The notes under the pieces: generated by a model
Seen by the model: only the letters and a program-made list of their open reading frames with translations
Databases searched by the model: none
What the model was told of the DNA's origin: nothing
Assembly: GCA_963825415.1 (NCBI GenBank)
Contig: CAWGTD010000006.1
Span: 744,001-808,000, forward strand
Length of the DNA stretch: 64,000 nt
Origin: BP-464 sp963825415
GTDB taxonomy: Bacteria > Actinomycetota > Thermoleophilia > Solirubrobacterales > Solirubrobacteraceae
Direction: 5' to 3'
Shown here: in pieces, positions 43,268 to 54,396 of the stretch
Numbering within the stretch: the stretch's first letter is position 1
How the letters are laid out: every line of letters begins with the position of its first letter
Made by a program: the position numbers and the translations under genes

Positions 43268-44008
43268 TCAGGCCTCCTCTGAACTGGTTTCGGGGGTCTC
43301 GTCGCTCGCCTCGGCGGCGGGCTCCTCCTCGGCGGCGGGCTCCTCGGGCGCGTCGCCTGCACCGGTGCCGGGCACGGGCGCGCCACCTGCACCGCTCTCG
43401 CTGCCGACGCGTTCCTCGACCTCCGCGATGAGCGCCTCGGCGGCGCCGGGGGCGTCGGCCGCGCGGCCCTCGCGGGAGAACGGCATGCCGAAGGCCGCGA
43501 GCAGCGCAAACGCTTCCTCGTCGGTCCGGGCCGACGTCGTGATCGTCACGTCGAGGCCGCGGATCTGGTCGACCGAGTCGTAGTCGATCTCGGGGAAGAT
43601 CACCTGCTCGCGCACGCCGATCGAGTAGTTGCCGCGGCCGTCGAAGGAGCCCGGCCGCAGGCCGCGGAAGTCGCGGATGCGCGGGATCGCGATCGACAGC
43701 AGGCGGTCCAGGAACTCATAGGCACGCTCGCGGCGCAGCGTCACCGACAGACCGACGGGCATCCCGTCGCGCAGCTTGAAGGCGGCGATCGACTTGCGGG
43801 CGCGGCGGACGTTGGGCTTCTGGCCGGCGATCGTCGCGAGCTGCTCCTGGGCGGCGTCGAGCATCTTGGAGTCCTGCTTGGCCTCGCCGACACCCATGTT
43901 CAGCGTGATCTTCTCGATCCGCGGCACCTGCATCACCGACGTGTAGCCGAACTGCTCCTGCAGCTGCGGGCGGATCTCGGAGACGTAGCGTTCCTTGAGT
44001 CGGGCCAT
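43268..44008 (-). CDS. rplE: 50S ribosomal protein uL5 with acidic C-terminal tail
   Basis: uL5 of 246 residues; the family norm is about 180. The core runs from RLKERYVSEIRPQL through the P-site loop region to FALLAAFGMPF. Beyond residue about 182 is an extra 65-residue tail, Gly/Ala/Pro/Glu-rich and strongly acidic (EEPAAEEEPAAEASDETPE). uL5 binds 5S rRNA and contacts the P-site tRNA and bridge B1b. The frame is intact, so the tail is not a frameshift product. Confidence 0.97.
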   Translation of the reverse strand: MARLKERYVSEIRPQLQEQFGYTSVMQVPRIEKITLNMGVGEAKQDSKMLDAAQEQLATIAGQKPNVRRARKSIAAFKLRDGMPVGLSVTLRRERAYEFLDRLLSIAIPRIRDFRGLRPGSFDGRGNYSIGVREQVIFPEIDYDSVDQIRGLDVTITTSARTDEEAFALLAAFGMPFSREGRAADAPGAAEALIAEVEERVGSESGAGGAPVPGTGAGDAPEEPAAEEEPAAEASDETPETSSEEA

Positions 44009-44010
44009 GA

Positions 44011-44340
44011 TCAGTCGAGCCTTGTCTGGGAGCGCTTGGCCACGCGGTAGCTCTTGCCGCCCTCGCGGGCGACGCCGACGCGCGTGGGCTTGGAGTCCTT
44101 GGGGTCGATGAGCATCACGTTGGAGACGTGGATCGGGCCTTCCTTCTCCACGACGCCGCCGATCGTCTCGGCGCGCTGGGCACCCGGCACCTGCTGGGGC
44201 CGCATGTGGCGCTTGATGATGTTCAGCCCCTCGACGAAGACGCGGTCGGTCTTGCGATCGACGCGCATGACACGGCCGGTCTTGCCGCGGTCCTTGCCCG
44301 AGATCACGACCACCTCGTCGTCGCGCCTGATCCGTGCCAT
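44011..44340 (-). CDS. rplX: 50S ribosomal protein uL24
   Basis: uL24 of 109 residues with the KOW motif VVVISGKDRGKTGRV and the conserved GLNIIKRHMRP. It is an early 50S assembly protein near the tunnel exit. Its stop lies 2 bp before rplE, and its ATG overlaps the rplN stop. Ordinary. Confidence 0.98.
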   Translation of the reverse strand: MARIRRDDEVVVISGKDRGKTGRVMRVDRKTDRVFVEGLNIIKRHMRPQQVPGAQRAETIGGVVEKEGPIHVSNVMLIDPKDSKPTRVGVAREGGKSYRVAKRSQTRLD

Positions 44341-44708
44341 CAGAGGACCTCCGGCGCCAGCGAGACGATCTTCATGAAGTTGCGCTCGCGCAGCTCGCGG
44401 GCGACCGGCCCGAAGATTCGGGTGCCGCGCGGGTTGTTCTGCGCGTCGATGATCACCGCGGCGTTCTCGTCGAAGGCGATGTAGGTGCCGTCGTCGCGGC
44501 CGAACCCTTTCTTCGTACGCACGACCACGGCCGTGACGACCTCGCCCTTCTTGACCGACCCCTGCGGGTTGGCCTGCTTGACGGTCGCCGTGATGACGTC
44601 GCCGACCCCCGCATAGCGGCGGCGGTGGCCGCCCTTGATGCGAATGCAGAGGATCTCGCGCGCGCCGGTGTTGTCGGCGACCTTCAGGCGGGTCTCGTTC
44701 TGGATCAC
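44340..44708 (-). CDS. rplN: 50S ribosomal protein uL14
   Basis: uL14 of 122 residues: MIQNETRLKVADNTGAREIL, VITATVKQANP and the C-terminal RGTRIFGPVARELRE. It contacts 16S helix 14 at an intersubunit bridge and is the docking site of the silencing factor RsfS. It overlaps the rpsQ stop by ATGA. Ordinary. Confidence 0.98.
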   Translation of the reverse strand: MIQNETRLKVADNTGAREILCIRIKGGHRRRYAGVGDVITATVKQANPQGSVKKGEVVTAVVVRTKKGFGRDDGTYIAFDENAAVIIDAQNNPRGTRIFGPVARELRERNFMKIVSLAPEVL

Positions 44709-45448
44709 TCGGCGCGCTCCAGGACCTCGACCAGCCGCCAGCGCTTCAGGCGGCTCAGCGGACGCGACTCGACGATGCGAACCAGGTCGCCCTGATGCGC
44801 CTCGTTGCGCTCGTCGTGGGCGTGCAGCGTCGACGAGCTGCGAACGATCTTCTCGTAGCGGCGGTGCCGGCGGGCCATGTCGACGCTCACGGTGATCGTC
44901 TTGTCGGCCTTGTCGGAGACGACCCGGCCCAGGCGCACCTTGGGGCGGCCGGGACCGTGCTCGGCGGTGGAGACGGTCTTCGCCGGGCCACGCTCGGCGG
45001 GCCGGGCGGTCTTGGCCTTCTCGCGCCGCCGCCGCCGCTGGGCGGCCTTGCGCCCGCGCTCGGCCGCACGCTCGGCGTGACGCTCCTCGGCGGTGCGCGG
45101 AGAGCGCTTGGACGCCTCGAGGTGGCGGGCCTGCGCGCGCTGCTGCTTCTTGGTCAGCTCGACCTTCGGCTCCGCGGGCGCAGCGTCCTCGGCGGGAGCA
45201 GCCTCCTCGGCGGGAGCCTCCTCAGCGCTCGCGGCCTCCTCGGCGGGGGCTTCCTCGGCCGCCGGCTCCTCGGCGGGAGCAGCCTCCTCGGCAGCGGGAG
45301 CCTCCTCAGCGGGAGCCTCCTCGGCAGGAGCTTCCTCGGCAGGGGTCTCCGCCGCCGGCTGCTCGGCGGGCGTCTCCTCCACCGGGGTCTCCTCGACCGG
45401 AGCTTCCTCGGGGGTCTCCTCGGGCGTTGTGTCTTTCTCGTCAGCCAT
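44705..45448 (-). CDS. rpsQ: 30S ribosomal protein uS17 with long acidic-then-basic N-terminal extension
   Basis: uS17 of 247 residues, about three times the usual length. Residues 1-93 are Glu/Ala/Pro repeats (AEEAPAEEAP-like) with almost no basic residue; residues 97-170 are Arg/Lys/Ala-rich and helical (RGRKAAQRRRRREKAK). The normal uS17 core occupies about 170-247 (GRVVSDKADKTITVSVD...). ATG 45448 overlaps the rpmC stop by one base. The frame is continuous from that start, so the extension is translated if this start is used. GTG/ATG starts nearer the core were not found with a ribosome-binding site. Confidence 0.93.
   Translation of the reverse strand: MADEKDTTPEETPEEAPVEETPVEETPAEQPAAETPAEEAPAEEAPAEEAPAAEEAAPAEEPAAEEAPAEEAASAEEAPAEEAAPAEDAAPAEPKVELTKKQQRAQARHLEASKRSPRTAEERHAERAAERGRKAAQRRRRREKAKTARPAERGPAKTVSTAEHGPGRPKVRLGRVVSDKADKTITVSVDMARRHRRYEKIVRSSSTLHAHDERNEAHQGDLVRIVESRPLSRLKRWRLVEVLERAE
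45170..45430. repeat. Low-complexity repeats encoding the acidic uS17 extension
   Basis: Imperfect 15-18 bp repeats of the type GCGGGAGCCTCCTC (plus strand) encode APAEEAPAEE-like peptide. Similar in composition to the rpsE repeats at 41090-41200. Confidence 0.7.
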
Positions 45449-45651
45449 CAAAAGGTCTCTAGGTCGATGCCGCGCTCGCGCGCGACTGTCATTGCACGGG
45501 CCAGGTCCTTCTTTGCGTTCCCCAGGCCCGCCGTGTTCTCCAGCTCACCGGTGGCGTGCTGGAACCGCAGTCCGAACAGCTCGCGGCGCTGGATCCGGAT
45601 GTGCTCGACGAGCTCCTCCGGTGTGATCTCGCGCAACTCGGACGACTTCAT
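45448..45651 (-). CDS. rpmC: 50S ribosomal protein uL29
   Basis: uL29 of 67 residues, two long helices at the tunnel exit that help recruit SRP and trigger factor. Typical motifs are LREITPEELVEHIRIQRREL and NAKKDLARAMTVARERG. The stop TGA overlaps the rpsQ ATG (TGATG). Ordinary. Confidence 0.98.
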   Translation of the reverse strand: MKSSELREITPEELVEHIRIQRRELFGLRFQHATGELENTAGLGNAKKDLARAMTVARERGIDLETF

Positions 45652-45652
45652 G

Positions 45653-46069
45653 CTAGGCGTCGTCCTCGGCCGAGACGAACTTCGAGCGCACCGGCAACTT
45701 CATCGCGGCCAGCCGGATCGCCTCGCGGGCCAGCGGCTCGGGCACGCCGGCCAGCTCGAACATCACGCGGCCCGGCTTGACGACCGCGACCCACCCCTCC
45801 GGGGAGCCCTTGCCCGAGCCCATGCGGGTCTCGGCGGGCTTCTTGGTGAAGGGCTTGTCGGGATAGACGTTGATCCAGACCTTGCCGCCACGCTTGATCT
45901 TGCGGGTCATCGCGATACGGGCAGCCTCGATCTGGCGGTTGGTCAGCCAGGCGGCGTCGAGGGACTTCAGGCCGTACTCGCCGAACTGGACCGTCGTCTG
46001 GCCGCGCGACAGCCCGGGCTTGCGCCCGCGGTGCTGCTTGCGGTGCTTGACGCGCTTGGGGGACAGCAT
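45653..46069 (-). CDS. rplP: 50S ribosomal protein uL16
   Basis: uL16 of 138 residues: MLSPKRVKHRKQHRGR, QIEAARIAMTR and GSGKGSPEGWVAVVKPG are the conserved parts. It helps position the A-site tRNA. The start overlaps the rpsC stop by one base, and its stop lies 1 bp before rpmC. Ordinary. Confidence 0.98.
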   Translation of the reverse strand: MLSPKRVKHRKQHRGRKPGLSRGQTTVQFGEYGLKSLDAAWLTNRQIEAARIAMTRKIKRGGKVWINVYPDKPFTKKPAETRMGSGKGSPEGWVAVVKPGRVMFELAGVPEPLAREAIRLAAMKLPVRSKFVSAEDDA

Positions 46070-46947
46070 CAGCGCCCGCCGCCTCCGCGACCGCCGCCGC
46101 CGCCAAGGCGGCCGCCGCCGCCTCCGCCGAAGCCGCCGCCTCCGCGGCCCCCACCGCCTCGACCGCCGCCGCCGCGCCCACCTGGCCCGCCCGGGCCACC
46201 CGGTCCGCCGCGACCGCGACCGCGACCGTCACGGCCGCCGCGACCACCGTCGCGCCCGCCGCCGGCCTCGTCGGCGCGCTGCGGCGCCTCCATCTCTGTC
46301 AGATCGACGCCGCTGAAGCCCTCGGGCATGATCTCGCCCTTGTTGATCCAGCACTTCACGCCGATGCGGCCGAAGGTCGTGCGCGCCTCGTAGAAGCCGT
46401 AGTCGATGTCGGCGCGCATCGTGTGCAGCGGCACGCGGCCGTCGGAGTAGGACTCGGTGCGCGCCATCTCGGCGCCGCCCAACCGGCCTCCCACCTGGAT
46501 CTTGCAGCCCTTGGCGCCCGAGCGCATGGCGCTGGTCAGCGCGCGCTTCATGGCACGACGGAAGGCCACGCGGTTCTGGAGCTGTTCGGCGATCGACTGC
46601 GCGACAAGCTTGGCGTCGAGCTCGGGCCGCTTGATCTCGAGGATGTTGACCTTGATCGCCTTGCCGGTCATCCGGTGCAGGTCCTTGCGCAGCGCGTCGA
46701 CCTCCGAACCCGACTTGCCGATCACGATGCCCGGCCGCGCCGTGTGGATGTTGACCTCCACCTCGTTGGCGTCCTTGCGGATCGTGATATCCGACAACCC
46801 GGCATGCGCGAGCTTGCCGGTGATGTGGTTGCGGATGTTGATGTCCTCGGCCAGGTAGTCGGCGAAGTCCTTCTCGTTGAACCAGTTCGACTTCCAGTCG
46901 TGGATGTAGCCCACGCGCATCGACTCGGGGTGAACCTTCTGTCCCAT
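46069..46947 (-). CDS. rpsC: 30S ribosomal protein uS3 with Gly/Arg-rich (RGG-like) C-terminal tail
   Basis: uS3 of 292 residues. The KH domain (IVIGKSGSEVDALR) and the C-terminal core (TTFGRIGVKCWINKGEIMP) are complete by about residue 220. A tail of about 65 residues follows, almost only Gly and Arg (GRDGGRGGRDGRGRGRGG then GGGGFGGGGGGR), resembling RGG-box RNA-binding segments. uS3 sits at the mRNA entry channel on the solvent side, so the tail could reach incoming mRNA. ATG 46947 (MGQKVHPESM) is the family start; the longer reading to 47025 is rejected. Confidence 0.96.
   Translation of the reverse strand: MGQKVHPESMRVGYIHDWKSNWFNEKDFADYLAEDINIRNHITGKLAHAGLSDITIRKDANEVEVNIHTARPGIVIGKSGSEVDALRKDLHRMTGKAIKVNILEIKRPELDAKLVAQSIAEQLQNRVAFRRAMKRALTSAMRSGAKGCKIQVGGRLGGAEMARTESYSDGRVPLHTMRADIDYGFYEARTTFGRIGVKCWINKGEIMPEGFSGVDLTEMEAPQRADEAGGGRDGGRGGRDGRGRGRGGPGGPGGPGGRGGGGRGGGGRGGGGFGGGGGGRLGGGGGRGGGGR
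46070..46265. repeat. GC-only low-complexity tract encoding the uS3 Gly/Arg tail
   Basis: A run of CCGCC/CCACC-like triplets, the minus strand coding for Gly and Arg codons. The tract is about 195 bp and very poor in A/T. Confidence 0.75.
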
Positions 46948-47031
46948 CAGATGTTCCTTCCTGCCCGAGGACGACGGTCCAGCGAAGTTCATGTGCGGTG
47001 CTCGCGCGTGCGGGGGTCGAAGCATCGTTCC

Positions 47032-47793
47032 TCAGTCCTTGGGCGTGAGCGTGATCGTCAGGTGGCTGGTGCGCTTGCGGATCCGCGTCGCGCGGCCCAT
47101 CGCGCGCGGGCGGAAGCGCTTGAGCGTCGGGCCCTCGTCGGCGTGGACGGAGGCGACCCGCAGGTCGTCGCCCAGCAGCTCGTGGTTGTGCTCGGCGTTG
47201 GCGACCGCCGACTGCAGAAGCTTGCGCCAGTCCTCGGCGACCGCGCGCGGGGTGTGGGCCAGGATGGCGAACGCCTCCTCGACCGACTTGCCGCGGATGT
47301 GGTCGCAGACCAGCCGCGCCTTGCGTGCCGAGGTGCGCACGTACTGGCGTGGGCGCGCACGACCGGGCGGGTGAAGCGGGCTCGGCCGCGCTGCGGCGCG
47401 GCGCGTCGCGGGCTTGGCCGGGGCCTTCGCTCCCGTGGCCGAGTGCGCGGCCTTCTTGGCGCGCCCGCGTGTGCAGGAGCTCTCGCGGTCTCGCGCGCGG
47501 GTCTTGGCGGCGGGAGTCCTCTTCTGGCCCGACGGCGACTTCTCCGCTGCCTCAGCCTCCTCCTTGCCCACGCCGGTCTCCTCGGCGGCGGTGGCCTCGG
47601 CCTTGGGCGCCGCGGCCTTGCGGGGAGCCCTCTTGCGCGGAGCCTTGGCGGGCGCGTCGGCTTTAGCCGCGGCCTTCGTCTCGGCAGCCTCGGCCGCGAC
47701 CTTCTGCGGGGTGCCCTTGCCCTCCTCCGCGGAAGGTTTGTCCTGTTTCGTCCCGGCGTCGCCGGGGGTGTCCTTACCGGCCTTGCGAGCCAC
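47032..47793 (-). CDS. rplV: 50S ribosomal protein uL22 with long Lys/Ala-rich N-terminal extension
   Basis: uL22 of 253 residues. The core begins near residue 148 (RQYVRTSARKARLVCDHIRG) and ends with the tunnel-lining hairpin region and SHLTITLTPKD. The preceding ~145 residues are rich in Lys, Ala, Pro and Glu (APAKAPRKRAPRKAAAPKAE), like histone H1-type tails. GTG 47793 overlaps the rpsS stop by one base (TAGTG), which argues for the long form. The segment RDRESSCTRGRAKK looks unusual and a compensated frameshift in the extension cannot be excluded. Typical uL22 is about 110-130 residues. Confidence 0.92.
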   Translation of the reverse strand: MARKAGKDTPGDAGTKQDKPSAEEGKGTPQKVAAEAAETKAAAKADAPAKAPRKRAPRKAAAPKAEATAAEETGVGKEEAEAAEKSPSGQKRTPAAKTRARDRESSCTRGRAKKAAHSATGAKAPAKPATRRAAARPSPLHPPGRARPRQYVRTSARKARLVCDHIRGKSVEEAFAILAHTPRAVAEDWRKLLQSAVANAEHNHELLGDDLRVASVHADEGPTLKRFRPRAMGRATRIRKRTSHLTITLTPKD

Positions 47794-48065
47794 TAACGGA
47801 CCTTCCCGGACCCAGCGTGACCGCGGAACAGGCGTGTGGGAGCGAACTCGCCGAGCTTGTGGCCGACCATCGACTCGGAGACGAAGACCGGAACGTGCTT
47901 GCGGCCGTCGTGGACGGCGATCGTGTGCCCGACCATCTCCGGGAAGATCGTCGAGGCGCGCGACCAGGTCTTGAGCATCGTCTTGTTGCCGGAGGAGTTC
48001 ATGGCCTCGATTCGCGCCATCAGGCGGTCCTCGACCCACGGGCCCTTCTTGGAGGATCTGCTCAT
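47793..48065 (-). CDS. rpsS: 30S ribosomal protein uS19
   Basis: uS19 of 90 residues: MSRSSKKGPWVEDRLM and the C-terminal GHKLGEFAPTRLFRGHAG are conserved. It is in the 30S head with uS13. ATG overlaps the rplB stop by 4 bp (ATGA). Ordinary. Confidence 0.98.
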   Translation of the reverse strand: MSRSSKKGPWVEDRLMARIEAMNSSGNKTMLKTWSRASTIFPEMVGHTIAVHDGRKHVPVFVSESMVGHKLGEFAPTRLFRGHAGSGKVR

Positions 48066-48907
48066 CGGTTCTTGCCCTTCCCACGGCGGCGGCCGCGCAC
48101 GATGTAGCGGTCGCTCGCCTTGTTCTTCTTGCGGGTGCGGTAGCCAAGCGTCGGCACGCCCCACGGGGTGACCGGGTGGCGACCCGCCGTGGTGGAGCCC
48201 TCGCCGCCGCCGTGCGGATGGTCGACCGGGTTCATCGCGGTGCCGCGTGTCTGCGGGCGCACGCCCATGTGGCGCTTGCGGCCGGCCTTGCCGACCTTGA
48301 TGTTCTGGTGGTCGGCGTTGCCGATGACGCCGACGGTCGCGCGGCACTCCGCGCGCACCAGCCGCATCTCCCCGGAGGGCAGGCGCAGCGTCGCCATGCC
48401 GCCCTCCTTGGCCATCAGCTGGACGCCCGCTCCGGCCGAGCGCGCCATCTGGCCGCCGCGGCCGGGCTGCAGCTCGACGTTGTGGATCAGCGTGCCGACA
48501 GGGATGTTGGCGAGCGGCAGGCAGTTGCCCACGGAGGGCTCGACGGTCGGCCCCGAGAGCACGGTCGCCCCCACCTGCATCCGCGCGGGCGCCAGGATGT
48601 AGCTCTTGACGCCGTCGGCGTAGTGCAACAGCGCGATGTAGGCGGAGCGATTGGGGTCGTACTCGATCGCGGCGACCTTCGCCGGGATGTCGTCCTTGCG
48701 GCGCTTGAAGTCGATCTTGCGGTACAGGCGCTTGGCCCCGCCGCCGCGGTGGCGGGAGGTCTTGCGGCCGTGGGCGTTGCGTCCACCGGACTTCTTGAGG
48801 CCCTCGACCAGCGTCTTCTCGGGCTTGGTCTTGGTGACCTCGGCGAAGTCGGCGTAGGAGACGAACCGGCGGCCGGGCGATGTTGGCTTGGGCTTGCGAA
48901 TCGGCAT
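48062..48907 (-). CDS. rplB: 50S ribosomal protein uL2
   Basis: uL2 of 281 residues, needed for subunit association and peptidyl transfer. The C-terminal catalytic-region histidine block MNPVDHPHGGGEG is intact, as is GGRNAHGRKTSRHRGGG. It lies 4 bp after rplW. Ordinary. Confidence 0.98.
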   Translation of the reverse strand: MPIRKPKPTSPGRRFVSYADFAEVTKTKPEKTLVEGLKKSGGRNAHGRKTSRHRGGGAKRLYRKIDFKRRKDDIPAKVAAIEYDPNRSAYIALLHYADGVKSYILAPARMQVGATVLSGPTVEPSVGNCLPLANIPVGTLIHNVELQPGRGGQMARSAGAGVQLMAKEGGMATLRLPSGEMRLVRAECRATVGVIGNADHQNIKVGKAGRKRHMGVRPQTRGTAMNPVDHPHGGGEGSTTAGRHPVTPWGVPTLGYRTRKKNKASDRYIVRGRRRGKGKNR

Positions 48908-48911
48908 CGGG

Positions 48912-49214
48912 CTACTCCCCGTCCAGACCCTGGAGCGTCGCGAAGATCGGAATCGAGTCGCCCGCGCGGACCTGCACGATCGCCTTCTTCCAGGAGCGCG
49001 TCCGGCCGGACGTGAGCCCGCGCCGCTTGGGCTTGGACTTCACCGAGGCGGTGCGCACCTCGACGACCTTGACGTCGAAGAGGTCCTCGACGGCCTGGCG
49101 GATCTGCGTCTTGTGCGCGTCGGGATGGACGCGGAACGTGTACTTGTCGGCCGCGGCGAGCACGTAGCTCTTCTCGCTGACCACCGGGCGGATGATCACC
49201 TGGCTGGAGTCCAT
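48912..49214 (-). CDS. rplW: 50S ribosomal protein uL23
   Basis: uL23 of 100 residues, start SSQVIIRPVVSEKSYVLA, with the loop KSKPKRRGLTSGRTRSWKKA. It is the docking site for trigger factor and SRP at the tunnel exit. ATG overlaps the rplD stop by one base. Ordinary. Confidence 0.98.
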   Translation of the reverse strand: MDSSQVIIRPVVSEKSYVLAAADKYTFRVHPDAHKTQIRQAVEDLFDVKVVEVRTASVKSKPKRRGLTSGRTRSWKKAIVQVRAGDSIPIFATLQGLDGE

Positions 49215-49864
49215 CAGGCGGCCTCCTGCTTGGTGCGGGTGGGCGCGGAGGTCACGCGCGCGGTCAGCGCGTCGAGGGCCTCCTGGGAGATCACCAGCGC
49301 CGCGGCGCCGATCACGTCGGCGACGCCCACAGCGGTGGCGGGCAGCACGGACACGCGCGCGATGTTGCGGAACGACAGCGCCGCGCGCTCCTGGTCCTCG
49401 TTGAGGACGACGAGCACCGAGCCGCCGAGCAGGTCGCCCAGCAGCTGCGCGGCCTGCTTGGCCGAGGGCGTGTCGAGGAACGGCTTGGGGTCGATGACCG
49501 CCACGGTGCCGCGCTCGGCGTGCACCGACAGCGCGCTGCGAAGCGCCGCGCGGCGCTCCTTGCGGTTGACCTTGAACGTGTAGTGCCGCGGCGAGGGGCC
49601 GAAGACGGTGCCGCCACCGGTCCAGATCGGCGAGCGGCTCGAGCCGGCGCGGGCGCGGCCGGTGCCCTTCTGGCGCCACGGCTTCGCACCGCCGCCGCGG
49701 ACGTTGCCGCGCGTCTTCGTCGAAGCGGTGCCCTGCCGGCGAGCGGCGAGCTCGGCCCGGACCGACTCGTGCACCAGCGGGCCGTTGAACGGCGCGCCGA
49801 ATGCGGCGTCGTCGAGCTTGACCTTCGCGGAAGCGGCGCCGCCGAGCACCTTGGCCTCAGCCAT
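49214..49864 (-). CDS. rplD: 50S ribosomal protein uL4
   Basis: uL4 of 216 residues. The tunnel-reaching loop motif is KPWRQKGTGRARAGSSRSP; the rest is a normal Rossmann-like globular domain. It autoregulates the S10 operon in some bacteria; no such leader was recognised here. Its start overlaps the rplC 3' end by 8 bp. Confidence 0.98.
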   Translation of the reverse strand: MAEAKVLGGAASAKVKLDDAAFGAPFNGPLVHESVRAELAARRQGTASTKTRGNVRGGGAKPWRQKGTGRARAGSSRSPIWTGGGTVFGPSPRHYTFKVNRKERRAALRSALSVHAERGTVAVIDPKPFLDTPSAKQAAQLLGDLLGGSVLVVLNEDQERAALSFRNIARVSVLPATAVGVADVIGAAALVISQEALDALTARVTSAPTRTKQEAA

Positions 49865-50474
49865 AGGTACGCACCTCCACGAGACCGCCGCGTGAGCCGG
49901 GGACGGCGCCGCGCACCATCAGCAGGTTCTGCTTGGCGTTGACCTCGACGATCTCGAGGCCGGCCTGGGTGACGCGCTCGTTGCCCATCTGGCCGGGGCC
50001 GCGGATGCCCTTCATCACGCGTGCGGGCCAGGCCGACGCGCCGATCGAGCCGGGGGCGCGCACGTTGTGCGAGCCGTGGCTCTTGGGGCCGGCGGAGAAG
50101 TTGTGGCGCTTGATCGTGCCCTGGAAGCCCTTGCCCTTGGAGGTGCCGGAGACCTTGACCTTCTGGCCGACCTCGAACGCCTCGACCGTGACCGTGTCGC
50201 CCACCAGCAGCTCGCCCGCGTGGTCGCGGAACTCGACGACGTGCTTCATGGGCGGGGCGCCGGCCTTCTTGAGGTGGCCGAGCTCGGGCTTCGAGAGCAG
50301 CTTCTCCTTCGTGGCGCCGAAGGCGAGCTGCACGGCCTCGTAGCCGTCGCGCTCGAACGTGCGGATCCCGGTGACCGGACAGGGGCCGGCTTCGAGCACG
50401 GTGACGCGCTCCACCCGCCCGTCCTCGCGGAAGAGCTGGGTCATCCCGAGCTTCTTGGCGAGGATCGCGGGCAT
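49857..50474 (-). CDS. rplC: 50S ribosomal protein uL3
   Basis: uL3 of 205 residues: MPAILAKKLGMTQLFREDG and the active-centre loop SHGSHNVRAPGSIGASAWP are typical. It organises the peptidyl transferase centre. The ATG overlaps the rpsJ stop (TGATG), and its end overlaps rplD. Ordinary. Confidence 0.98.
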   Translation of the reverse strand: MPAILAKKLGMTQLFREDGRVERVTVLEAGPCPVTGIRTFERDGYEAVQLAFGATKEKLLSKPELGHLKKAGAPPMKHVVEFRDHAGELLVGDTVTVEAFEVGQKVKVSGTSKGKGFQGTIKRHNFSAGPKSHGSHNVRAPGSIGASAWPARVMKGIRGPGQMGNERVTQAGLEIVEVNAKQNLLMVRGAVPGSRGGLVEVRTYG

Positions 50475-50797
50475 CAGCCGAGCTTGATCTCGATGTTCAC
50501 GCCCGCGGGAAGGTGGTCGAGACGCTGGAGCGAGTCGACCGTCTTCGGCGTGGGCTGGTGGATGTCGATCAGCCGCTTGTGGGTGCGGATCTCGAAGTGC
50601 TCGCGCGAGTCCTTGTCCTTGAACGGCCCGCGAATGACGCAGTAGACGTTCTTCTCCGTGGGCAGGGGAACGGGCCCGGTCACGCTCGCGCCGGTGCGCG
50701 CCGCCGTTTCGACGATCTCCTTGGCGGCCGTCTCGATCGCCGAGTGGTCGTACGCCTTGAGGCGGATGCGAATCTTGTTCTGGGCCAGTCCGGCCAT
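50474..50797 (-). CDS. rpsJ: 30S ribosomal protein uS10
   Basis: uS10 of 107 residues: KIRIRLKAYDHSAIETAAKE, GPVPLPTEKNVYCVIRGP and HKRLIDIHQPTPKTVDSL are diagnostic. It also acts in transcription antitermination through NusB. First gene of the S10 operon, with a 111-bp gap from tuf that holds a hairpin. ATG 50797 is preceded by GAGAGACGCAGAG. Confidence 0.98.
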   Translation of the reverse strand: MAGLAQNKIRIRLKAYDHSAIETAAKEIVETAARTGASVTGPVPLPTEKNVYCVIRGPFKDKDSREHFEIRTHKRLIDIHQPTPKTVDSLQRLDHLPAGVNIEIKLG

Positions 50798-50840
50798 GTG
50801 TTTTTTCTCTGCGTCTCTCTTGTGTCGAAAGCGCACCGAA

Positions 50841-50863
50841 GGCGGGCCGCAAGCCGGCCCGCC
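50841..50863 (-). terminator. Hairpin between tuf and rpsJ
   Basis: Perfect 8-bp stem GGCGGGCC/GGCCCGCC with a 7-nt loop, followed on the minus strand by TTCGGTGCGCTTTCG. It may be a partial terminator separating fusA-tuf from the S10 operon. Confidence 0.6.
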
Positions 50864-50908
50864 TCAGGGCACCTCAGGTCGTATCTGTCTGGAGAACTGC
50901 TTGGGGGA

Positions 50909-52093
<1,185 letters not shown>

Positions 52094-52151
52094 TGTGGCT
52101 TACCTCTCTGGAATCTCTCTCTTGGGCAACGGGGGAAGGTAGCGAATATCG

Positions 52152-54254
<2,103 letters not shown>

Positions 54255-54284
54255 TGATTAAGTCTGCGGTCGTCTGGTGAGGGC

Positions 54285-54309
54285 AAAAAGAACGGGCCCC
54301 TCGGGCCCG
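54285..54309 (-). terminator. Hairpin plus U-run in the fusA leader
   Basis: On the minus strand: CGGGCCC-GAG-GGGCCCG stem followed by TTCTTTTTG, then 30 nt to ATG 54254. It is a textbook intrinsic terminator placed upstream of fusA, so it either ends transcription arriving from upstream or acts as an attenuator. Confidence 0.7.
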
Positions 54310-54396
54310 CACGCACTACAGGTGTATTCCTGACTGCGGCGTTATGTGCTCGAGGTCTCCATCCTGCGAAATCCGGCTACTTCGAAGGGGGCAAGC

